Source: Polydactylus sextarius (taxonomy: Eukaryota; Chordata; Actinopteri; Polynemidae). Taken from it: a DNA stretch of 64,000 nucleotides. Below the pieces are notes generated by a model. That model saw only the letters and a list, made by a program, of their open reading frames with translations. It made no database searches and had not been told where the DNA came from. This document shows positions 36,156-48,200 of the stretch, piece by piece. The position numbers and the translations under genes were made by a program. The DNA is taken from assembly GCA_016801845.1 (NCBI GenBank), contig CM028906.1, positions 18,289,001 to 18,353,000 of the forward strand, read 5' to 3'. The first letter of the stretch is position 1. Each line of letters starts with the position of its first letter.

Positions 36156-39100
36156 CTCTGGTATCTGTCCGTCTTCCACTGATGTACCGTTGTTGTTTCC
36201 TGGTGAGCTAAAGAACAGAAACGTGGTCTTGGTCCCCGTCGCTGATTCCTGTGTCACTTTCTTCAGTCCCTTTGTGCCGTAATGTGAGTCTGAGCCCTGA
36301 GCGGTGACAGTAAATTACAGCTGTTTAATCACAGTAACAACAGACTCACTTACTCTGAGGAAACAGCAGCGTCACTGACCTTTAACGTGGCACAGGCAGT
36401 GTAGTTGACGTTAGGCAGGATTTCCACCGGCTCTTTGAACATCACTCTGAACGTGTTGGCGGTGCCATCGCAGCTGAAGCCTGTGTCATTCTGACCCAGT
36501 GTGATGCGTTTCTCACTCTCTATGATCTACACACAGAGATGGTACATGATTCACTCTACAAACAAATACAATAGTGTTCTAACACAAAGCATAGAGCTGT
36601 GAAGTCCTGTACAGGTTTTTGTGCTCAGTTAAAATCTTGGTGTTAATGAAACAGAACAGTGGAGACAAGATGCACATAAAGTTGGGGACTTCAGACAAAA
36701 ATAGTGTCAACTGGAAAACATCAGACATTTCGAGCGATGACAAGTCTTTAAAGTTCCTCAAATCTTTACAACAAGTATTAACTGTGTGTTTTCACTGTCT
36801 GACATTTGACTGGAGTTTTTTAATGATGTCATCTTGTTATTTTTACTGAACTCTCAGCTGGAGAATGAGCTTTATCTTGATGAACCAGTTTAAAATGTTT
36901 GTGTAAATGTTGATGATCAGGATTCAACTGGAGAAACTGTTTCACTCTGAGACTAATCTGTCAAGTTACAACCACGTTTTATAACAACATGTTTGCACTT
37001 TTGTAAATTCATTTTGAGATATGAAGATGAATTTCACCACAAACAGCCTAAGAAAATACTTTATTTTCATATTTAAAACATGATATCAATCTCAGATTTT
37101 GTGAGTTTTTATTTATAAGCTTATATTGGTATAATACTAGTTTACAGTGTGAGTACTTATACTTAATATTAATGAAGTTAAAATTATTATAACACCACGT
37201 GTGACATGTTAATTACCTGTATGTTGACCTGATAGTCGGTGGGTCCATGTATTGAACCGTACAAACCGAACCCCACGATCGATATTCTCTTGTTCACATT
37301 GAATCTTTGTAGAGAACAGACACAGAGAAAAAAAAATGAAAATTCAGTTTAGTTTTCTTAGATTAAAACCTGCCTCCTCCCCCTCTTCCTCTTCTCTCAC
37401 CTGATCCTGTCGCTGGTACCACTGTACCCCCAGCGACTCTCAACCTGCTGGAACCTATTAATGCTGCTCTCCTCGCCCCGGAGGCAGCAGCGCGGCCTGT
37501 CGATGTAGTCGACCCGCGGTTTGGGGTTTACTGTAAAGTGTAAAAACAGATTTACCACCTCCCGATCGAACAATATCCCAGACTGGGCAGGCCCTGTTGC
37601 ACAAGAAAGAATATCACACTGGTTTCTGTGGTTTGATGATGAATATGTTGATTGATACGTTGAGTTGTTTAACGAACCACAGCAGCAGAAACACGTCACA
37701 TGTTTCAGTTCACTTACCTGCAGCAAACTCCTCCACTGTCATGAGTGGGAATCGGATCAGCGGCAGAGCTTTTCCCAGAACCTTGTGTTTATTGTCAGAG
37801 TTCAGAGGAAGCTGCTGTCGGAAACACTCGGCCTCGGCCCAGCGAACCACGGCGGCGAACAGGCGGTTCTCCCTGATGCTCAGTGTGTCTCTCTCCAACA
37901 CAGCGCACAGTGTGTCTGCACACATACAAAACATTTGTCAGTTCACAGTTGAGCTGCAGACAGAAAAATCAGGACAGACAGAAACGTACCGAGGTCGATG
38001 TCGGTGAATCCCTCTGCATTTATTGCATCTGCTGTGCTTTTGTCTATCGTGTCTAAACACAGACTGGCGAGCTGAGGCTCATCAAACAACCTCGCCTGGA
38101 ACCAGAGAAGGAGAAGAAGAAGACATGTCATGTTAGCAGCTGTGAGTTCAGGTTAATGAAAAAACATAAAACCTACAAGAAAATTAGTGACATTAAAACG
38201 AATGCGAAGCTGTAATGGCGTAGTTCACAATCAATTGTGAGTGTGTCTTTGGTTTCTGTGGTTTGTGTTGATGAGAAATAAAGTTGTTTTGATCAGAAAG
38301 TGACCAAGTGTAAAAGCCTGAAGACTCAACAAGAAGAAACACATCAACAACAAACAGCAACATGACTCAGAAACAGCAAAATTAACATCATAAAGACTGA
38401 ACCTGAGAGAGAAGGCTTCCTCTGCAGGTGTCAGACTGAACTGACAGAAACATTTTACAATTTCTGAAGGATCTGAACACTTTAAACCAAACCTACTAAT
38501 AAAACCCAAGGAGCACCTGATGACATGGAGCTTAAACAACAAACTGAATTTAATGGAAAGCGAAGTTGAGGCAGCAGCTGAATCATGTGACCTGCGTCAG
38601 CAGCATGAAGGCGTTGTCAGCTCTCAGGTGTTTGGTCAGAAACTCCACACAGTGACTCTCCAGAGCAGGAACGGCGTATTTCTTGGCCGTGTACAGAGTC
38701 GTCATCACCGTCTCTGGTCCGATGTGGACCTCGTCAGAGTAGAGGAACCTGAGGACAGGAAGTAGGGGAGCATGGTGAGGTCAGGGTGATAAGAGCAGAG
38801 TATTCAGAACAGTCTAGACTGATAACACTGGGTCCATTAATTGTCAATCAAACTGTAAACAAACACTTTATCACTGATGTAAACTGTTGTCAACAGATGT
38901 TAACAGGTATAGACTGCACCGGCCGCCGGAGGTTTGGATGAATCAACCGGCTCTCAGATCCTGATCTGATCAGATCCTGATCCTAATAGTGCTCATAACC
39001 CTGACCCTGATCCAGACCTGATCTGATCCAAACCATATCCGGGCCCTGATTCAGACCCTGACCCTGGGTCTCAGACCACCGGTACTACCTGAGCAGGGCC

Positions 39101-39498
39101 AAGAAGGCTGCGGGCTCCACATCGGGCAGTTCTATTTCAGCGGACGTGGTCGCCATCCCCCCGTTGAACATGGCGTCAAACACGGCGCTCCCCGCAGCCA
39201 GGACGAACTTGTGCGCCGGGATCCTCTGCGCCTGGCGGCCTTTCCCGACAATGAAGCGGACGTCGCTAAGCAGCTCGTTGTTGAACAAGAAGGCAAATCG
39301 CTCCTTCAACGAGCTCTTGGTCGCCTGCCAGTTGTACACGGGCTCCCGGTGCAGACCGAGCAACGGTGGGGATGCGGGTGGCGGAGGCCCGGAGGACGGC
39401 ATGTTGGAGCCCGCGGCGGCAGCAGCCTGAACCGGGTTGGACACAGCCTCCTGCATGTCGTGGTTGGACGCCAGACCGGCGCCGCTGCCGGTAGCCAT
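36138..39498 (-). CDS. btbd1: BTBD1, BTB-BACK-PHR Cullin-3 adaptor
   Basis: Eight coding exons, in transcription order: 39498-39089, 38748-38592, 38095-37990, 37915-37718, 37593-37401, 37304-37217, 36526-36380, 36296-36138. They join in frame to 485 residues, against 482 in human. Residues 1-55 are a low-complexity Ala/Pro/Ser leader. The BTB domain follows at about 70-175 (SDVRFIVGKGRQAQRIPAHK, then RFLYSDEV), then a BACK region (ARLFDEPQLASLCL). The C-terminal PHR-type beta domain covers about 335-485 (RRISIVGFGLYGS-like, written here with NVNKRISIVGFGLYGS). BTBD1 is known to bind Cullin-3 and DNA topoisomerase I and sits in cytoplasmic bodies. BTBD2 is a close paralogue; the tm6sf1 neighbour and residue pattern favour BTBD1. 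Confidence 0.94.
38958..39065. repeat. Degenerate decamer repeat (GACCCTGATC-like) in btbd1 intron 1
   Basis: Overlapping GATCCTGATC/GACCCTGATC units with short palindromes fill the 3' part of this interval, ending close to the exon 1 donor at 39088. Confidence 0.7.
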
Positions 39499-40342
39499 GA
39501 CAACAGTCTTCCTGTTTTATTCCTTTACCGAGTCCCGTTAACGACACACGAGCACCGACCGTAACGACCGAGCAGCTGTTGTTTGTTTACGTCGCATCCA
39601 TCGCCGCCATCGCTCCTTACCGCAGCGCCACCTGCTGGACTGTTCATCTCCCGGAAGTGACGCAGTAACGCTGGCTTGGCCTGCTGCGCCTTTCGGAAGT
39701 GACGTATGCACGAACTTCCGGTAAAACATTTCGTCAAACGTTTTCGTCAAATTAATAAATTCAAGAATGACAAAATTACATTAACATTACATTAATATGA
39801 TAATAATTGAATACTTTCGGAATTTTCTTCTACAATCGACTAACAATACAAGACAATACAAATGAAACGCTCAGAAACTGAAATTTTAAAAGTACATGTT
39901 CTATAAACATTTTTTAAGTATATTTTTTAGCGTTGGTGTAATTAATTAATCTGTTGTCTTGTAAAATACACGTGTTTGCATCCAATCGACCACCAGGTGT
40001 CAGTGTTTTCACTTTCATTGGAGAAACGTGCAAAAACAAACTGATCTATTTATAGATGATAATAATGAACTAAACTAATTATTGTTGCTGTGATACTGTC
40101 TCAAATATGAGCAGCTGTTTGAGGGAGAAGCTTCATCTGATCATTGTAGATATATGAGTAGTAGAAATAGACTTTTACTGTTAACACAAACTTTATATGA
40201 CTGAATATATTAGTCCTGAACAGCATCTTAAATTGAGTTTGCCCATTTCTGTTGTGGGAAAGTCTTATACAACCTGATAAAAATGAAGATTTATTAAGAG
40301 TCTGCTCTTCTGAGCAGTCTATGAAGTAAAGTTTGTGTTGAA
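39499..40342. promoter_or_regulatory. btbd1/tm6sf1 head-to-head promoter region
   Basis: CpG-rich up to about 39720. It carries two ETS-CRE composites, CCGGAAGTGACGC at 39651-39663 and CGGAAGTGACGTA at 39694-39706, and an inverted ETS core CTTCCGG at 39716-39722. These match GABP and ATF/CREB consensus sites typical of housekeeping promoters and most likely serve btbd1. From about 39725 the DNA is AT-rich with nothing recognisable. Confidence 0.55.
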
Positions 40343-40408
40343 TGACTCAATATGGATGTCATCACATAGTGTGTGTGACTCAATATGGATGTCATCACAT
40401 AGTGTGTG
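40343..40408. repeat. Perfect 33-bp tandem duplication upstream of tm6sf1
   Basis: Two identical 33-base copies (40343-40375 and 40376-40408) each begin TGACTCAATATGG. TGACTCA is the AP-1 consensus. The duplication lies about 265-330 bases before the tm6sf1 ATG and is followed by a TG/GA-rich tract. Confidence 0.9.
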
Positions 40409-40672
40409 TTTCTGTGTGTGTGTGTGAGAGAGAGAGAGACAGTTGGTGGGAGGAAGAGAGAGGTGGTGATAAAGGGAGGGAGCTTGTTGTAAAACCAGAT
40501 GAACGAGTTGAAGCAGCTCAGTGAATCAGAGCTGTTCTCTGTTCTCTCTGTTTTCTCTCTGCTTTTTTCATAGTTTTAAAATGTTTTCCAGACTAGACAC
40601 CAAAGTTTTTCTCAGATGAATAATTTAAAGTAGTTCATGTTGTTGGATTAAGATCAATCTGATATATCTACG

Positions 40673-43600
40673 ATGAGTGCATCAGCAGGAACTGGGGTGT
40701 TCGTCTTCTCCCTCATGTCCATCCCCATCTGCTACCTGTTCAACTCTGTCACCTACAGCAACAGGTGAGTCACACCTGCAGCATCTCCTCATGTTTCCTC
40801 TCACATGAGAAGAAGAACTGGCTTCAACTGAAGAAACTTTGATCAGATTTTCTAAATGTATATTTTACATCATCCAGTTCTGAAGCTTTCTTCTTCACTG
40901 GCTGTACAACCGTCCTCATCTTCGTTGTTTCAGCTTGTTTCATGATCAAGAAGAAAGCTCCAGTCGATCCTCTCTTCTATGGTACGGGTTTCCTCATTTA
41001 TCTTTTTATGTTTGAAGTCTTTGAAGAGAAATCTTCATGTTACTATGTCACTGTGCAGTGTATGCAGTGTATTCAGTCCTCAGTGTGGTTAATCTGATCA
41101 TTGGACTGGAGCAGGACAACATCATTGATGGATTTGTGACGTTTTACCTCAAAGAGGTGAGTATCATGTTTGATCTGTGTCTGATTGACAGATATGTTTG
41201 TCTTCACACTGATGGACCTTCTCTGTTTCAGGCAGATCCACACATCAATACAGCACATGGTCACATGATATCGTACTGGGATGGCTGCGTGCACTATCTT
41301 ATGTATCTGCTCATGATCGCTGCCATCACATGGGGGTAAGAGCTGAGTCGTTCGTACAGATTTACCACACTGCACCTATAGCTATCATTTACACACTGTG
41401 ATGTATTTCCTCATATTCATCAACATTTCCCCCCACAGAGGAAGTGTCTTTTACAACCTCAACAAACTGCGTCCATATGTCTGTGACAATGCTCAATGTT
41501 GCGTGTTTTCACAGGGACAGCTACCGAGCCATTGGACTCTACTGGGTGGGATCTTTTCTCATGCGTGCCATAGTCTACATTCTTGGGAATGCAGTGGGTA
41601 CGTACACTAAAAATAATGGGATGCTTTCAGGGGCTGGTGCAGGGGAGCCAATGTAAACTCCCTCAGATAGTTCATCAGGGGAAACCATTATGGATCAATT
41701 AGACCAGAGATAAAAATACAGTTTACATCCAGTTTTGTTGGTGTCGCCTCCACACTGAGATTCAATCTCACTGCCGTCTCTTCTCAGGGAAATATGGGAC
41801 ACAGCTCAGTCCTCTGTTCCTCCTGCACATGTTATACATCTCAGTGTCTGTCTGGGCTTGTTTCCGTGTTTTCAGCCAACCATCCACACAGGATGCTCAG
41901 ATCACAGTGAGTCACAAGATTTACAATCACACACTGTTCACCCCCAAGTGAAATATGTTTTGTTTCACATGTTTGAACTTGTTTGAACGGTTCGAATATC
42001 ACAATGTTTCTGTCTCTAGGAAAGTGAACAAAAGAGTTTATCACACAGACCTTTGGATTTACTCTTTATCATCTATCTCATCCCTGCTCTGGCATTCTGT
42101 GTCTTCAGAGGTCTGGTAAGATGTTCAACACTCTGGTTCATATCTTTCTTCATGTAGAGTCTGTGTCCTCCTCAAACTGTCTGTCCTCAGGTCGTCCTCG
42201 ACTGTCCCAGTAAGTTTTGTCAGGACTATACTCAGCAGTATGAACCGTACCTCAAGGACCCCTCAGCTTATCCTAAAGTCCAGGTAACTCACTGATATTT
42301 AACGTGAACAAACCTCAGACAAACACTGGACAAACATCTACTGCAGTGATGTCTCTCTGTGTTTATCAGATGCTGGTGAACATGTTGTACTCTGTCCCGT
42401 ACTACATCATCTCTGTCTATGGCCTTTTGGTCCCAGGATGTCGCTGGATGCCTGATCTGACTCTGATTCACTCAGGGGCTCTGGCTCAGGTTCGTGCTGC
42501 TGGTTGTCTATGTGATTCAGGTCTTCAGCAGGTGTTTTTACTTATTGTAGATGATCAGATCAGATCTCTGTTTGAGTTGAAGGCAGAAGGAGTCATGAAA
42601 CAAAAGGTGTGTAGGACTTTTAAAATCTAAATTTAGAGCACTTAACACAAACATTGTTATTGATTTAACACCTTTACATGTACTTAATCTACTTATCTAG
42701 GGAATACTAAAGAATTATAAAACATATTTGAAATAAAAAACAGTTAGCTCATTCATGTTCATGTACACTGACCTTAAAAATGTATATGTGTTTATGTTAA
42801 AGCTGCAGAAGTTTTTCATATAAATGAACATTTGTTACATCAAAGTAAAACAACATCAACTGCGCTACATTTCATAGCGTAAGAGACTTTTAAATCTTCT
42901 GTCTGTGGCGTTGCATTGGTTGCAATGTATTTTATGTCACCAATCAATGATTCATTTGTTCAAGGTGAACATGGGACCATTACACCAAATCTCAGCTTCT
43001 CTCTGACTCTCACCTCTGTATCATAGTCTCAGTCTGGTGTGTTGAACACTTTAACACCAGCTGCTCTACATGGACAGATATGGTGTGAGTCAGCAACGTA
43101 TACAATGACTGTTTACATCTAAAGATGGAAACTGAAGAGCGCTGCAGCAGCTCGTATGCCAGTTTCATCTCCACAACACAAAGCAGCTATTGTGTTGGAG
43201 CTGCAGACCAACCATCACTCAGCAGCAGAAAGCAATGCTGACTTCAGACCAGCAGGAACGGTGGTATCGGTGGTATTCACTTAAATGTCAGCTGTTCCGC
43301 TATAAATAGGCGGCCTGATGCTCCGACAGCCGTCGTTACCATGACACACGGAGTGTGTTTCTTTTCAGGAGTTTCTAAGAAATATTAATGGGTGAAGATA
43401 CCAGAGTTAGTCCAGGGCTGATGGGTCATAAGTCTGGTAAAGGAGCAGTTCACCATAAAACATCTGATACACTCAGTTTGATGTTTTCAACCATTTATTT
43501 TTCTCCGTGGACTGTTTAATTATTTCCTGTGAAAAAATGTCAAACATAAAAACAAAACAAGTCGAGTTTTCACTGATGTATAACAGACATTTAAATTTTG

Positions 43601-44043
43601 AAGAGCAATTCTGTGTGATGACATTAAAATATTCTGTTTTCCTTGATGAAAACAGAATCTTCATAAGAAATTGCAAGTGAAAATTATCTACTGGTAATAT
43701 AATAATGGGGGAACTTAAAATCAGTTCAATCTTTTGATACATCATCATTGTGTAGTTTTATATCAGATGTTCCTCATGTGATGTATAAAATAAATCTTTT
43801 TGTTAAAACTATGAATCTTCATGTCTTCTCATGTCCCATGTTTAACCTCAGGCCCAGTTTTCTCACATCGGAGCATCTCTTCACACTCGGACACCGTTTT
43901 CCTTCAGGGTTCCTGCTGATAGTCAATTGATCTTCCTGCTGGTCAATGTCCTGTATGCTGTGGTGCCTCAGGCTCTGTGCTACCGCTGCTGCTCCAGGCC
44001 TGACTTCTTCCTCAGGACGGCGTCCGAAAAGAAAAGTGACTGA
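40673..44043 (+). CDS. tm6sf1: TM6SF1, transmembrane 6 superfamily protein (EXPERA fold)
   Basis: Ten coding exons: 40673-40764, 40878-40981, 41059-41156, 41232-41335, 41515-41597, 41788-41906, 42020-42115, 42191-42283, 42370-42489, 43852-44043. They join to 366 residues, against 370 in human. The start MSASAGTGVF matches the family. The protein is strongly hydrophobic, with multiple membrane spans. Family landmarks are VVNLIIGLEQDNIIDGF, HMISYWDGCVHYLMY, YRAIGLYWVGS and the C-terminal AQFSHIGASLHTRTPF. The TM6SF and EBP families share the EXPERA domain associated with sterol chemistry. TM6SF1 is reported at lysosomal or ER membranes, and its exact activity is unsettled. Intron 9 (1.36 kb) is the only large one. 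TM6SF2 is the alternative paralogue; the btbd1 neighbour supports TM6SF1. Confidence 0.94.
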
Positions 44044-44959
44044 TGTGTTCAGGTGAGACATAGACAGAGACAGAAACAGTGCTGAAGATTGTCTGAAATA
44101 AAAACTATTTGTGAAACTATTTGCAGTTATTGTCAGTCGCAGCCACCTGTTGCTGTAACGAGGCTCAGTGTTTGATGGAAACGTTTCAGATCACTCCAGT
44201 GTAATTGATGTCACAAGGTTTATTCCGGATATGTGAATAAAGTTTGTTTGTGTTAAGTTCAGTGTCATATCATATACATGTCTAATAGATTCAGACTATG
44301 CCTGGATCTGCCTGGAGCCTTTTTGGTGAATAAAAAAGAAAATCACTGACCTGTCTGTGTGTTTTTCAAATGTACTGAAATGTTTTCTCTGGATGCTTCA
44401 TACATATTAAACTTTTTATGGTGATTGTTATTTTGCAAATAAGCCTGGTTCTAATCACACATGGACATATATTTTATACAGTTTCCATAGGTTGTTTACT
44501 TTTATCCTCAAAGGGTTTTTTGTGATTGGTCTTGATTATTGATTTATTGAAGGATTTATTGATTAAATTAATCTTGTTACCTCTATGGTTCATTTAATAA
44601 TTTTAATAATAATGGGAAGAAAATTTCTATTTTTTACTAAATGATTATTTAAATTCAAATTATTACACATAATTTATCTAAAAACTTACATATGAATATT
44701 ATAAATTACACTATAGATAAGCTTTTTCACTTCACTGCAGTTTTATTTCGCAGGAGTTTATGCAGCAACTGAATTTGATGTAAGTTTAAAAAATAAAAAT
44801 AAAATGCAAAAAACTTTTAATTGACAATCGGGCTTTGAATTATTATTTTTAAATAAAATTTAAAATAAATACGAACATAAATCATCGTGTCCCAGCTGTT
44901 ATTTTTTCACAACACAAAATATATCAAATTTATAAATTTTTAAAAAAAGAAAATAAACG
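44044..44959. other. tm6sf1 3' UTR and AT-rich spacer
   Basis: AATAAA occurs at 44097-44102 and 44236-44241; the second is the better-placed signal. From 44340 to 44950 the sequence is AT-rich with no exon. The junction of the two synteny blocks lies here. Confidence 0.6.
44236..44241 (+). terminator. Candidate tm6sf1 poly(A) signal
   Basis: AATAAA lies 193 bases after the stop and is followed by a GTTTGTTTGTGTT downstream GU-rich element. Confidence 0.6.
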
Positions 44960-45232
44960 TTTGTGACGCAACCCGGAAGTAGTTTACATTAACCCACGCG
45001 CTTCCGGTCGCCGCTTGCAACCAAAACATCACCACGTTCAGCCGCTGAAGTTTAAAACAAACAGGAATAATCCACCCATTTCACGTCTCAAACAAACGAA
45101 ATCAACCGCGTTAATAATTTATCCAGTCATGAGATTTTCTGAGTGACTGTTTTATATAAACTAAACACCGATGAGAAGAAATAACGGACTAAAACCCGTC
45201 GTCCTGCTAGCTAGCTGTTAGCATTAGCTGTG
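44960..45232 (+). promoter_or_regulatory. zrsr2 promoter and 5' leader
   Basis: A small CpG-rich patch holds two ETS cores in opposite orientation, CCCGGAAGTAG near 44971 and GCTTCCGGTCG near 45000. The leader includes a GCTAGCTAGC motif just before the ATG. No TATA box is seen. Confidence 0.5.
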
Positions 45233-48200
45233 ATGGCAGCGTCTAATCCGCTGGTTTCTGCTCCTGTTTTAAGGTTTGTTTCTGATTTTATTACATTATA
45301 TACGATAAAAAGGCGAATTGTAGGAACGTGAATTTTTTACATATTTACGATGAGACGGTGCTAACACCACGTTTCAAACGTTAAATATTTTCATCTACAG
45401 ATCATATTTGTGTTTGTTCATATTTTATATTTCAGTTTACAAGATGAAATTACTGCTAATTAGTTGGTTATATAGCAATATAAACATTTACGGTGTATTT
45501 TCACACTACTTGGTGTTTAAAGCTCACTGATAAACCATGAAAATCTGTATTTTATGCGTGGAAGTAAAATCATAATAAATCAGGGTTAAATCACAAATTC
45601 ATTTTTTTTTCACTCTGTTTCATGCAAAACATTTCTGGATTTACCTGAAATACATGAAATGATGTTGATATATTGTCAGTTTTATGAAGGTTAATTTATT
45701 AGATTTGTGAAGCTTTGTTGCTCTTTGAACAAACTGTTCAAAGTGTCTGCTGTGAAAAATGTTTGTTTCATTTCCACATTGATCAGTTGAGCATCGAGCC
45801 ACCGTATAAGACTGTACAGCTGTTAATGTGATTATTTGATGGTTATAAGGGCGACACCAAACAATGTTTCTCATCTTTTGCGATTTCAGTCAAAAGCAAC
45901 GCAGAGCTGCTCAGAGGAAAGAGAGAAGGAAACGTAAACGTCAAGCTCTCGCTCAGGCCCGACACTGTGGTACAGATGAAGCTCTGGTGTTTTCACCTCT
46001 GCACATTTATCACACCTGTAGCTGCACCATGTTCCAGCTTTATTACAACACTGATCCTGTTACAGGTTTAAACGATGAACCAGACTGTGATCATGAAGAG
46101 GAAGAAATAAATGATGAAGATGAAGAAGCTGCTGAGGCAGAGAGGTGGGTCACTCTGTTTCTTGTAGATGATCATTCAACAAACAGCTGAGAAACATGTT
46201 TACACAGGTATTTATGGGTCTGTGATGTGTGTGTTTTCTTCAGACTGCAGCTTCATGAGCAGTGGATAGACAGAGAACGACGAGCTCAGGACGAATTCAG
46301 GATTAAATGTGAACGAGAGGAAGCTGCGAGGCAACGAAAAGAGGAGGAGGAGGTGATCTGTTTCTTATCTCCATCACAGGGAGCTTGTGTAGTTCTGGAA
46401 ATGTCAAAACACATCATCACAGTGATGACGTGCTGCTACTTAACTGTAGCTACCTGCTAGTTAACTGTAGCTGTAACTACCTAGCAGTTAACTGTAGCAT
46501 ACTGCTCCTTAGCAGCCAGTGAACTGTAGCTAGTTGCTAATTAGCTGCTAGTTAGCTGCAGTAATCTATTTAATGATGACACAGAGATTTAGCCTAGTTT
46601 TATAAAGTTTACTGAAGACTTACTTACAACTGAAGGAGATTGTCCAGATATTCTTGATCCAGCTACATTTAACATCATTTAACAAACACCTTAACTTACC
46701 ATGTGCACTAATTAATGAACCTGATATGTTGTTGTTTACAGCGGATGATTAAGGAGGAATGGGAAGAACAGCAGAGAAGAGAAAAAGAAGAGAAAGAGCA
46801 GAAGCAGCAGGAGAAACGAGACAGAGAGGTGAAACGAGCCCCAGGACGATAAAACCCTAAAGAAATATATCCTCTTCTACTTCATCATCAGTGTCTCTAC
46901 TGTTCAGACAGTAACACACAGATTCAGACGCTAACATGTCATCTATCACCAGAGTTTTCTTTTTGTCAAATGTGACTTTTTCTTTGGCTCTTTAAAACTT
47001 TTCCTTGACTGAGTGGGACACAAATGTTTATCCTGCTCCTTAACTAAAGCTCACAGCAGCTGTGACAAGTCTCTCACAACAAGGACGTATCTTTTACTTT
47101 GTGTCTATAAAAATGTTTATTGAAATGTGGAAACGTTTCAGTTGAGTGAATGTGGTCTTAACCCACAGAAACAGATATTCTGCAGCATGTTGACCTCTGC
47201 ACATTTTCCATATGTTTGCACCATTTGTAGGAGGCTGTTCAGAAAATGTTGGATGAAGCTGAAAATCAGGTAAAACACAGTCACACAGCTGTTTATCTGA
47301 CTTCACAGTTTGTGTGACACATGGCTAAAATGCAACAAAGACACAGTTTTATGTTAGAGTTAGGCAAGTTGCTCATATTGCTGCCTCCTGTGACATCAGG
47401 ATAAGACTTAGACAATTTAGTGTTAAGGGCATCGTGTCTGTAGAAACAGACCAAAGTGACAAACAGATGACTAGTGACAACTAGGTTGACGTATCACTGA
47501 TTCAGACTCAGACAGTATGTGTATCCACATGTTCATGTTGTGTCCTGTAGCTTGATAAAACTGGACCGTGGATGAATCCTGAGGCTCCAGCAACAGAAAA
47601 GTCTGAGAACTTTGGGACAGAGCGCGATGCAGCCAACTGTCCGTTCTTCCTGAAGACGGGATCCTGTCGGTTTGGAGACCGGTATGTTCAGTTTCTGCTG
47701 ACGTGACTTGTTGGTGTCTGCGTTGTGTGCTGACTCGTGTTTTCACCCTCCAGATGTTCTCGTAAGCATGTTTATCCGACGTCCAGCCCGACCTTGCTGA
47801 TCCGCAGCATGTTCATGACATTCGGCATGGAGGAGTCGCGTCGTGACGACTACGACATTGACGCTTGTCTGGAGCACAGTGAGGAGGAGCTCCACGAGTC
47901 GTTCCTTGACTTCTACCACGACGTCCTGCCGGAGTTCAAGAGCATTGGCAAAGTGATCCAGTTCAAGGTAAAGTGAGATCAGGGCGAATCTTGAAGTGAT
48001 TGAGATTAAAGCGACTGATGACAAGATGATTTCCTCTAACATGACACATTCAGTTACATAAATACTTTTACTTTTTCAGGTGAGCTGTAATTACGAGCCG
48101 CATCTGAGAGGAAATGTTTATGTTCAGTTTGACACGTAAGTTGTCTCATTGTCACTTGGTGGATTTTCTGAATGAATAAACATGTTGTCTGAGTGTTTGT

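Noticed and set aside
41439..41514. Alternative tm6sf1 exon 5 start at a strong CCCCACAG acceptor
   Set aside because: It would add 76 bases and break the frame. The acceptor at 41514 preserves the family sequence (YRAIGLYWVGS).
41985..42000. tRNA-like B-box GGTTCGAA
   Set aside because: The match stops at eight bases, there is no A box or cloverleaf, and it lies in a tm6sf1 intron.
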